From contig CATOTI010000001.1 in NCBI GenBank assembly GCA_951813295.1, positions 992,001 to 1,056,000 of the forward strand: a DNA stretch of 64,000 nt, in the 5' to 3' direction. Source of the stretch: an uncultured Pseudomonadales bacterium. GTDB lineage: Bacteria > Pseudomonadota > Gammaproteobacteria > Pseudomonadales > Azotimanducaceae. The translations under genes and the position numbers were made by a program. The notes under the pieces were generated by a model, which was given only the letters and a program-made list of their open reading frames with translations, had not been told where the DNA came from and did not search any database. Of the stretch, positions 44,863-53,600 are shown piece by piece. Numbering within the stretch: position 1 is the stretch's first letter; every line of letters begins with the position of its first letter.

Positions 44863-47133
44863 TTGGAAAACGTAGCGAGTTCGGCGGGGGTCTTTTCGAA
44901 TGTAGTCGAGCTCCTGGTCCAACGGTATCGTTCGTACGACAAAGACGATCGTCCATTGGTCATCCTGGTGTTCGGAGCACTTGCATCGCATCCGCACATC
45001 TCAACTGACTGGCGGTCGATGGTACGTCCGCTTCTCGAAGCTGCCGTCACGGCGAACGGACAGGGAATCGTCGACGATCTATACGATGAGCTATCACATG
45101 TTGTCGGCTATCCGGACCCAAACTTTCCAGACATCCGAAAACTCCTCGAGCAGCGAGCGACAGTTGAGCAACTAACCGACGCCATACAGCGTTCGCGCCG
45201 GCTTCGGGCTGTGGCACAGGAAGCGGTCGCGACAAAGTATCGTGGGCATCTCGAATCCGACGAGTTCGAACACCCGCCACACCTCGGCTACGAACTCGCA
45301 GCTCATTGGCTACGCCATGGTTACGTTGATCACATCATCTCTTTCAACTTCGACAACCTTCTCGACGTAGCAATTCGAAATGAGTTTCATGATGAGGGTT
45401 GCGAAATAATTGCATCGGAGCACGACCTAAGTCAGTCACCTAATCCCAACCAGCCAAAAGTAATCAAGATTCACGGCACTGTCGAATCACCCGACACTCT
45501 TCGGTTTTCGCTAAACGACACTCGCACGTTAGATTTAACAATGCGACGATATCTTGACGAGCTCGTGTTTCCGGCGGAATCGAAGCGCCAAGTTAATTTC
45601 GTCAGTTTTGGATACTCTTGGCAAGATTTGAATATAGCCACGTGGCTGCACTCAAGAGAACGACGAATAGCGAAGATCTTCGTCTTTCGCGGATCGAGTA
45701 AAATTCCCGAGCTGCTTCGCGCATCGCCGTGGCCTAAGGTTCCCGACCGGAACGTCCCAGGAAAGGAACGCGAAACCGAAGAGACACTACCCGACCTCGT
45801 CGAAGTCGCGTCCGCAAACGACCTTTTTCTTTCGAAAAGCAGACCCTTCAAGTCGGTAGCGAACACAATCTCCGCAATCCAAGAAAAAGTCGAGAAAGAG
45901 CTCAACCGTCTAGGGATACACTATCACTCATCCGGTAGGCATGAGGTGGTTGGTCGAATATTCGGTTTTAGGGACAATGGGAATATTAAACACACGCATC
46001 TGGAACGACTCGATCTGGAGCTATTCCTTCATCTCTTCAAGTGCAAGGGTATGCTAGTCGTAGAAAATATCGCCGAAGACAAACGCGTGCAGCGATGCTA
46101 CGAAATCTATAGAAGATCAACCAAGGACATCGTCGATAAAGGTTTCTACCTGGACAATGGGCTATGGGACGGCCTACTAGACTATTCGAAGGACGTCGAT
46201 CTAAAGGACGTCTATTATGCTGGTGGTCATTTTCAAGAATGGGTTGATCGCTTTTACCCACGCTTTAGCATCGACGCATCCTATGAGGTCTCGAAACCAA
46301 CGTATTTATCAGAAGACGAAAGAAGGTCTTTCGTGCCAACCAACGATCGTTACATTGAAGGCGAAGACCTTGATAGCGTCCGCGCTGGCATATACAACAT
46401 GCGCGTCAATGCTAAGGCATTTTTTGAAAATCGGCTAAAGGCGGTGTTTGATGCCGCGGAGACAGAAGTCGTCGCCGGCATGGATAACCGCGATCAATGG
46501 CTGTTCTATGAAGCATCTCCGATACGGTCGCACATCGAATTGAACGAGATTACCACGCGCATTCTTCGTCAAGACGGGACTGCGCTACTCTGTGTCGCAG
46601 AGTCGGGTGACTTCATTTCAAGGCATGACGCAAATTTTAAGGGTCGCGATCTTCTGTTAGTCTCGGCGCGATACGATATCAGCAAATGGCCCGTTGGAAA
46701 GGAAAAGCACCAAGCTGTCAGAGATCTTGGCCCGACACTCGAGTTCGGACTTCATTGGAAAGTTCACAACCGCCACCTGACGATGGCGATAGACGAAGAA
46801 GCACGAAAACTAGGGCCGGCGATCTACTTTCGACGTAGTCATAAAACGACACGAGTTCAGCCGGTCTATATTACAAATACATGGGACCTTATCGAAGTAC
46901 TACTAGTTTTCTTTCTTTACGTTTCTCGGTCTATCGGGCCGATTCAAGGTAAAGATCCCAAAGATGATACAGAAACTCTCAAACGACTTGGCGATATCAA
47001 AGATCTCGCGCTAGAAAGGATCAATTCGCAAGAAGGTCGCGAGAAAAGGCGGGAGGACTTCCGCAGTCGCCTGAATCAGGCCTGGTTACAAGTCGAACGA
47101 TGGTGTAATACGCCGAAAAGTAGCGGCGGTTAG
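44863..47133 (+). CDS. SIR2-domain protein with large uncharacterised C-terminal region (candidate anti-phage effector)
   Basis: This 756-residue protein has a SIR2-like N-terminal third: FGALAS (37-42, in place of GAGxS), SFNFDNLLD (Asn162 and Asp164, as in the TxNxD motif), KIHGT (His204) and FGYSWQD (249-255). SIR2-like domains in defence systems hydrolyse NAD+ or act as sensors. Residues about 330-750 form an unrecognised region with RSHIELNEITTRIL, LCVAESGDF and a GRDLLLVSARYD segment. The coding sequence is visibly richer in A/T than its neighbours, a sign of transfer. The start is TTG after GGGGGCAG. The last four codons and stop fall within the left terminal repeat of an IS3 element, so the native C-terminus is probably lost. 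Confidence 0.75.
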   Translation: MENVASSAGVFSNVVELLVQRYRSYDKDDRPLVILVFGALASHPHISTDWRSMVRPLLEAAVTANGQGIVDDLYDELSHVVGYPDPNFPDIRKLLEQRATVEQLTDAIQRSRRLRAVAQEAVATKYRGHLESDEFEHPPHLGYELAAHWLRHGYVDHIISFNFDNLLDVAIRNEFHDEGCEIIASEHDLSQSPNPNQPKVIKIHGTVESPDTLRFSLNDTRTLDLTMRRYLDELVFPAESKRQVNFVSFGYSWQDLNIATWLHSRERRIAKIFVFRGSSKIPELLRASPWPKVPDRNVPGKERETEETLPDLVEVASANDLFLSKSRPFKSVANTISAIQEKVEKELNRLGIHYHSSGRHEVVGRIFGFRDNGNIKHTHLERLDLELFLHLFKCKGMLVVENIAEDKRVQRCYEIYRRSTKDIVDKGFYLDNGLWDGLLDYSKDVDLKDVYYAGGHFQEWVDRFYPRFSIDASYEVSKPTYLSEDERRSFVPTNDRYIEGEDLDSVRAGIYNMRVNAKAFFENRLKAVFDAAETEVVAGMDNRDQWLFYEASPIRSHIELNEITTRILRQDGTALLCVAESGDFISRHDANFKGRDLLLVSARYDISKWPVGKEKHQAVRDLGPTLEFGLHWKVHNRHLTMAIDEEARKLGPAIYFRRSHKTTRVQPVYITNTWDLIEVLLVFFLYVSRSIGPIQGKDPKDDTETLKRLGDIKDLALERINSQEGREKRREDFRSRLNQAWLQVERWCNTPKSSGG

Positions 47134-47167
47134 AAGTAGACTTTTCCAGCAAGGGATAGAACTACGA

Positions 47168-47452
47168 ATGAAGAAGAGCCGATACACGGAAAGTCAGATA
47201 TTTCAAATACTTAAGGAAGCCGAGTCGGGCGTTCCGGTAGCCGAGTTGTGCCGCAAACACGGCATGAGCAACGCCACGTTCTACAACTGGCGATCGAAGG
47301 TACAGGTCCGATCTGCGATCGGGGGCATGGACGCCTCGAGCATGAGGCGGCTGAAGGAGCTCGAGGAAGAAAACGCACGCCTGAAGAAGATGTACGCCGA
47401 AGAGAAGCTGAAGGCGGAGATCATTGCCGAGGCCATCGAAAAAAAATGGTAA
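47168..47452 (+). CDS. IS3-family transposase OrfA
   Basis: This 94-residue helix-turn-helix protein has the N-terminal block [20 protein letters not shown] and the [19 protein letters not shown] recognition helix, followed by a leucine-zipper-like helix. Near its end an A8 run (47439-47446) is a likely slippery site for minus-one frameshifting into orfB, the standard way this family makes the OrfAB fusion transposase. Confidence 0.95.
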   Translation: MKKSRYTESQIFQILKEAESGVPVAELCRKHGMSNATFYNWRSKVQVRSAIGGMDASSMRRLKELEEENARLKKMYAEEKLKAEIIAEAIEKKW

Positions 47453-48273
47453 CGCCATCTCGACGCAAAGAGATGGCGAAACGAGCAGTGGCCGAACACG
47501 GCCTATCGATCCGATTCGCGTGCAAGACGTTCCGCGTTTCGGAGACCTGCTATCGGTATCAACCGAAGTTGGGCGATGACAATGCGCGAATCGCCGACTG
47601 GCTGTTGCGGCTGACAACGGCGCACCGACGCTGGGGGTTCGGGCTGTGTTTCCTGTACCTGAGGAACGTGCAGCGGCTGCCGTACAACCACAAGCGGGTG
47701 TATCGGATTTACCGGCAGCTGGAGCTGAATTTACGGATCAAGCCCCGGCGCCGGATCCAACGCGGTGCACCCGATCCGTTGGACGTGCCGAGACAGGCGA
47801 ACGAGGTGTGGTCGATCGACTTCATGCACGATCGGTTGGCCAATGGCCGCGCCCTTCGCACCTTCAACGTGTTGGACGACTACAACCGGGAAGGTCTTGG
47901 TATCGACGTCGACTTCAGTCTGTCGGGACCACGGATTACCCGGTGCCTGGATCAGATCATTGAATGGCGCGGAAAGCCGAAGGTGATCCGCTGCGACAAC
48001 GGCAGCGAAATGTGCAGTGCGGCGTTCCAGACCTGGGCCGAGGACCGGGGCATCCGGGTGATGTTCATCCAACCCGGCAAGCCGACCCAGAATGCCTACG
48101 TTGAGCGGTTCAACCGGACGGTTCGACACGAGTGGCTCGATCTCCATCTGTTCGAGTCGATCGAGCATGCCCAGAGCACCGCGACGCAGTGGTTGTGGCA
48201 GTACAACAACGAACGGCCGAACACGGCCATCGGAGGCATCACGCCAAGACAGAAGCTTGCGAAAGCAGCGTAA
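47446..48273 (+). CDS. IS3-family transposase OrfB (DDE integrase core)
   Basis: This 275-residue protein contains the rve integrase core with an intact DDE triad: [16 protein letters not shown] and YVERFNRT. The ATG at 47446 overlaps the end of orfA in the minus-one frame; the fusion product is made by frameshifting at the A8 run. The C-terminal [14 protein letters not shown] segment is typical of IS3 elements. Because both frames are intact, this copy may still be mobile. Confidence 0.95.
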   Translation: MVTPSRRKEMAKRAVAEHGLSIRFACKTFRVSETCYRYQPKLGDDNARIADWLLRLTTAHRRWGFGLCFLYLRNVQRLPYNHKRVYRIYRQLELNLRIKPRRRIQRGAPDPLDVPRQANEVWSIDFMHDRLANGRALRTFNVLDDYNREGLGIDVDFSLSGPRITRCLDQIIEWRGKPKVIRCDNGSEMCSAAFQTWAEDRGIRVMFIQPGKPTQNAYVERFNRTVRHEWLDLHLFESIEHAQSTATQWLWQYNNERPNTAIGGITPRQKLAKAA

Positions 48274-48294
48274 CCCTACTTCCAAACGTAGCTA

Positions 48295-48979
48295 GAAATG
48301 GGGGATTACACCGCGATGTCGTCGATCTCGTGCTGCATGTCCGCAATCGACCAGGGCAAATTCAACAGCGGACAGAAACTATTGGCCGCCCCACCTACGT
48401 ATTGAAAGCAATTGATCTTCCAATCGTGAGATTTCGTAAATATCTACCCGAAGGAACTGACGTTAGTGACAAAAGGTCGAACGCGTCCCTTTTGTCGGTT
48501 TTGTCAGTCCTGTCGCCGAAGGATCCAGAAAACGGTTGCTCGACCGCGGCCGTTGTTACTTGGTTTGCCGAGATTCGCGACGGGGCGAGTAGTTCACCCT
48601 CGCAGGTGAGGCGGCGTCGACAGCCAGATCGTCGGCTTGACCGCAACGCCGGGTGAACGGGGGTCAACAGGCTCTCCGATCAAAAACTATCGTTGACCAA
48701 GGAAACGTTTGTCGACAACTCGTCGCGGCCGTGCCGCGCGACCGTGCGGGACAAGCGCGTTCGACGAGGAGTTCGGTTTCTCACTGCGCCGGTTGACGTT
48801 CAAGGCCACAGCTTCGAAGTGATGATCGTTGGCTGGGGCGTGCGCTTCGAGCGGTGGATCATCGTCCGGTTCGACATCTCGCTAAGCGAGCGCCGAAAAA
48901 ACGAGTTCGGAGACCTCGCTCGATTGAACCCCGCGGCGTTTCTTGTGGATTGGGTAATGCTTCGGTCGCGCGTGCTCTC
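48295..48979. other. Gap with no recognisable gene after the IS3 element
   Basis: About 690 bp carry only weak frames. A minus-strand frame at 48395-48667 and a plus-strand one at 48693-49106 resemble no family I know, and the plus-strand one is largely antisense to the IS remnant that follows. It may include the original continuation beyond the SIR2 gene. Confidence 0.4.
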
Positions 48980-49291
48980 GCGGCGGTATCCGGTCGACAA
49001 CGACACGGGGCCATTGCCGAGAACAATCGTCTTCGGGAACGGTCGGTCCAGGTCGTTGAAGAACCGATTGATCCGTTCGCCCGATATCGAGGTATCGACG
49101 AGTTGACCGACACAGACACGCGAGTCGTCGTCGACGATGTTGAGAATCCGGATACGCTGCCCCTTCGCCAACTGATCGTGCAGTGCTCCTTGAGGATTCC
49201 AACGATCTGTTCTTAAGACTATCGCTTGCGCTTCATCCGGATTCTCCTCTTGCCTCAATCTACCGGGAAAGGTCTCAATCTCAATGGTCAA
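48980..49291 (-). pseudogene. Remnant of an IS3-family transposase OrfB
   Basis: The frame contains a recognisable piece of a DDE integrase core: RILNIVDDDSRVCVGQLVDTSISGERI, then PKTIVLGNGP, where the usual DNG has become GNG, so the second catalytic Asp is lost. Both ends run into unrelated sequence. It represents a second, older IS3 insertion in opposite orientation to the intact copy. Confidence 0.7.
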
Positions 49292-49353
49292 AATCGCCGG
49301 GTGGAAATCGGATCCTAGCTCTCTCGATCGGGCATCGCCGAGGTTTCTGGCGG

Positions 49354-50649
49354 TTACCCAAAGAACGCAAAATCCTCGGTGTTGTTGAACGGGAATCGCG
49401 CAGCGCCCTGGCTGTTCTCGAGCCCGAGGTACCGGCGAAGCGCCTTGTGTACATGCTTCGGGTAAATGATGGTGCCGTTGGCATCGTCACGCTCAAGCGT
49501 TGTTGGATTGATGCGATGAGCGAAGTGCAAGCCATCGGTCTCGCCTACAGCCCGGTTCGTCCAGGACTGATTCTTCTCCATGACAACAAAACTGCCGATG
49601 GGCCAATGGTCCTTTCCGTCGTCGGCGTTATAGAAGTTTGTGCGCCCAAAGTCTGAGCCGATGACAACGATCATACGGTCGGCCACACCATGCAACTCCG
49701 CGTACTCCCAAAGATAGTCCACCGCGTCGGTGAGATTCGTGAACAACCAGTTCTGGCCGGCGTCATTCGCGGTATGTGTATCAAAGCCCCAGAGATGAAG
49801 ATCCGCGCTCACCGCAACGCCGGTCTTGAACGCGAGTACGGTCAGCTGGACCTGACGACGTAGACCGCTCCCCAAGTAGCCAGGTCCGACTACGAGGTCC
49901 TCGAGGTCCTCGTCGCGAGGCAGGGCGTCGACGAACCCTTTCAACGCCTCGCGAGACGCAAATGCGGCGTCGTAGTGATCGAGGCGTCGACGCTCACCCG
50001 GCAGCAGCCCGGCTCTCGCCTTCAGGCGAGTAACAGTTTCGAGTCGGTACCGCGTCATGGCGTTCCAATCTTCGAAGTTAATGAATGCGCTGTCCTCGGG
50101 CGAGACGGACCCTGGCCACTCGCCCTCACCACGTGGGTACGCGATTGAACGTAAAAGGGCCGGATTGTCGAGGCGTGTGTACCGTGTCAGACCGGCCGTG
50201 TGCGAGAAGCCGCCGTAGTTCACGTACGAAAGCGGGAGCTCAGGCGCGCGGGTCGCGGCCATGAGTGCAGTCATGGCGGGGTAACCTTCCGAGTTCCGAC
50301 CGCTCCAGTTGTGCACGACGCCCACCGAATGAGAATTTGTCTGCGCATCCACCCCGTTTACGACCAGCATGCGCTCGTAGTACTTCTCGAAGAACTTCGC
50401 GTTATCGGCAAACGACGCGTACAAGATGTTGCCGGTTTCGCGGACCTCGTCATTCTCGGCCCAGTGATTGATCACCTTTTCGCCTGGAGTGTTCACTTTG
50501 GGGTCGCAGAAACTCGTAGGGTCCCAGCCGCCTTCAGCCTGGACGAATACACACAGTTTGCCCGAATAGTCGGAAGCCCCGACGGCCTGCAGGACAGGGC
50601 TGGTCAAGGGTGCTGCCATAACACTTCGAAGGAACGTGCGTCGATTCAC
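49354..50649 (-). CDS. DUF1501 domain-containing protein, Tat-exported
   Basis: This 431-residue protein begins with a Tat signal (NRRTFLRSV) and has the features of DUF1501, a sulfatase/alkaline-phosphatase-like fold: VNGVDAQTNSHSVG, WSGRNSEGYPAMTALMA, LWGFDTHTANDAG and GSDFGRTNFYNADDGKDHWP. DUF1501 genes commonly sit beside DUF1592-type cytochrome genes, as here with a 10-bp gap to the next gene. The exact function is unknown; a secreted hydrolytic role is inferred from the fold. Confidence 0.88.
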   Translation of the reverse strand: MNRRTFLRSVMAAPLTSPVLQAVGASDYSGKLCVFVQAEGGWDPTSFCDPKVNTPGEKVINHWAENDEVRETGNILYASFADNAKFFEKYYERMLVVNGVDAQTNSHSVGVVHNWSGRNSEGYPAMTALMAATRAPELPLSYVNYGGFSHTAGLTRYTRLDNPALLRSIAYPRGEGEWPGSVSPEDSAFINFEDWNAMTRYRLETVTRLKARAGLLPGERRRLDHYDAAFASREALKGFVDALPRDEDLEDLVVGPGYLGSGLRRQVQLTVLAFKTGVAVSADLHLWGFDTHTANDAGQNWLFTNLTDAVDYLWEYAELHGVADRMIVVIGSDFGRTNFYNADDGKDHWPIGSFVVMEKNQSWTNRAVGETDGLHFAHRINPTTLERDDANGTIIYPKHVHKALRRYLGLENSQGAARFPFNNTEDFAFFG

Positions 50650-50659
50650 GATGTTGGGC

Positions 50660-53600
50660 CTACAGATGAAGGTATCGTGGGTCGGTCATCAGAAAGGCCA
50701 AAACGACCACCCACGCGCGGGCGGCATAGTGTGCATCGGACCAGTCCACGCGACTCCAAAACTCATCTATTTGCTCCCAGTCCCACCCCAATTGGTTCCC
50801 GTTTGCATCAGGCGCCGTGCGCCAAAGGTGGTCGGCGATCCCGTCGAACGAGCGGATATCAGAGAATATGTCGCATCGTTGTGCACCGATCCCGGACCAT
50901 TCGCCCGAAGTCCTCCCGCGACGCCAGACCTCGACAAACAGATTGAATGCCGTTTGGACCTCGGGCGAGTTCACCTCCGTCTCGGTGCCGAGAAATTTGT
51001 CGTGGAGCTCCACTAGTTTGGATCTCAGTGCTTGTTCCCCCGCCGAGTTCGTCTCTGACGTCACGGCCACGGCGAGGCGCGCCGACTCGTCGCCATACTG
51101 GTCCGCCCAAGTAACCAGTTCGATGGTGTAGTGCCCCGCACTCGGTATCTCCAACGCCGCCTCGACCGCGCCGCACGTGCTCCAGAGGGTGAAGTTGTCA
51201 TGTTCATTGGTTTCGAGATTCCACGAATGGCCGTCGCCACATGGATTGTGGAGAGCTGGTTCGAGATCCCTAAGGCTCCTGTCCTCGATGAGTGTCCCCT
51301 TCGAGTTCCGGACTCTCAGCCAGTATAGGTGGACGTTTCGGTCCCCGCCTTCGTCGGCGTAGTCGTTGGTAAAGGTGATCGCGACTGCGCTGTTTCCGGC
51401 CGGTAGATTGCCCGAAAGCACGAACGTCTCCCGTTTGCTCCAGGAGTCCCCCTTGATGGCGAAGGAGCCCGAGAACTCCGAGATCGGTGTCACCGTTGGG
51501 TCGATTCCCGCAAACAACCTACGCTCACCATCCGGCAGCAAGTAGAGCTCCCGCATGATCACGGGGCAGCTCGTCTCGGCTGCATTACGCGCGGCGATTC
51601 CGGCCATCACCGACGTGAAATCCCTATTGCGTTTGGTAATCCCGTTCGAATCGATCCCGCCGTAGAGCAATCCATACTGGCTGCTCCAATCGTCAGTACG
51701 AATCCAGGGGTGGTCGCGTGATTCACGTCTATTCCATCTAAACCCCGTAAGAGCGCTTGTTTTCTGTGCCAGCTCCTCTGGCGTAAGTAATCGTCGGGCC
51801 CCCGCGTGCATCAGCGCTCTTGTGATCGCCGCGTCTTTCGTCCTCACAGAGTCCACACGAAACCACTTCGTCAACACGATTTCCGTCAGCAGATCCTTGA
51901 GGTTGTAGGGGTTGCCGCCGCGGACCCCGATACGGAACATGGTTGCGAGGCGGTCCGCTTCGGCTGCCTGGGCCTGGGACGCTAGCAGCGCTCCCTCGAA
52001 CTCTATCCCGTTGCCATCTGTGGGCGGTTCGACAACATCAGCACCCATCAGCGCCGGCCACCAGAACTTCACCGTGGCGACGGCAAACCGGGGATCCTGC
52101 GTAATCTGCTCAGCGACCCAGGCGAGGCTGCTGGCGGCGTTCGGTACCTTATGGCTGTAGAACCCCGGTGCGCGCATATCGCGGTACCAGGTGTCCCCTT
52201 CTCGATAGAACGCACCGCCGACCGAGATACGTAGCACACCCCGATCACCTTGCGCGGTCTCGTCTCGCACGCCACGTCGCGCCCCAACCTCTACCGTGTA
52301 CGTCCCGCTAGCAGGGACTTGAACCGGGACGAAAAGTGGCTCCCAGAGCTCGAAACTTCGACCGTCCCAGACCGGATCGCCTTGGCCAAGCTCCACGAGC
52401 TCGAAATGCTCGACGATCGAGCCTGAGTCGTCTCGAAGCGTAAGGTACTCAACGTGTACGGACGTGAGGCCGGGGTACGCCCACACGTTGTTGAAGAGCC
52501 CGATTTCTTGCCGACCAGCGCCAAGGAATCCTTTGACGCGAACGACGTCGATCTCATCACGGGACGATTCGATCGGCGCGTGGATCTCGCTATCCTGACC
52601 CGGAGCGAGGCCATACTTGTAATCGTCGTCCAACGAGTCGGCGCCCCCATAACCCGACCTATACAATCCGACTTCATCATAGTTCTGGAAAGCGCCGGCG
52701 AGCGGATCCAACACGCTGTGGCAAACCGTGCAAGCGGCGTTGTGCATCGTCGGGTTGTTCGTGTCGGCGAGTGCTTCCGGATCGGTGGTTCGCGACGCGG
52801 ACTTTTCGATGTCGACGCCAAGGAAATGATAGTAAACCCAACGAGCGCGCGCGCGATTGCGGTTCGTCGCGGTCGTCGGATAGCGCAAAGGGAACACGGT
52901 AGCGTTCAGAAGACCTGCATGAGGATAAACAGTTGCGCACGGCCCGGGATCGACAACCCGCTCACCTACAACCGGGTCCTGCTCCAGAACGCGCCCTTCG
53001 CAGTTGCGATAGTAGCTGGTGATTCTCGACGGTTGGAACTCGTGTACGTCGGCGGTGTCGACAAAAACCGTATCCGCACCGTAAGCGACGGCCGCAGGAG
53101 GGTTTGCCATGATGTAGTCGGCCGTCAGGACCTTGGTATATGGGAGGTCGTTCTTGGCAACGTAAGCGATCAGTTCCAATGGAGCCCGCCCGGCCCCGTA
53201 CTCCATCTCGTCGCGCCATCGACGGTAGTTGGGGGACTGCCACGGGTCCTCGTAAGCCTCAAGGGCTTTCAACGTACGCTTGTTGTCCTCTCGATGGAAC
53301 TCGACAAAGGTGCCACCCGGTGAGTTGTCGATAACCCTTCGCTCCCGATCGGTTAGCAGTCGATCATTGGCACCGCGGATGAGAAAGTCGTGAAATCCGG
53401 GCCCTTGCATGAGACCGCGCACGGTGTCGCGGAGTCCGCGCGTAGGAAGAGCCGCGTACTCCTCCTGCGTTGGGATCCGTCCGGCAAGGACGATGGCGGC
53501 GCGGCGTAGCGTGCTTCGTTCTGACTCGAAGGTGACATTGTTGAACAGGGCATCGGGGGACAGCGTTGATGGCGTGATGTCAGCGCCGAGTGACGCGAGG

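Larger units (their letters stand above)
47121..48294 (+). mobile_element. IS3-family insertion sequence (complete, about 1.17 kb)
   Basis: The element contains intact orfA and orfB. Candidate terminal inverted repeats are 47121-47139 and 48276-48294, which match at 15 of 19 positions (TAGC..CG.TT.GAAGTAG). Size and layout fit the IS407 or related IS3 subgroups. I cannot see a convincing target-site duplication, so the ends may be off by a few bases. The left end overlaps the 3 prime end of the SIR2 gene. Confidence 0.75.
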
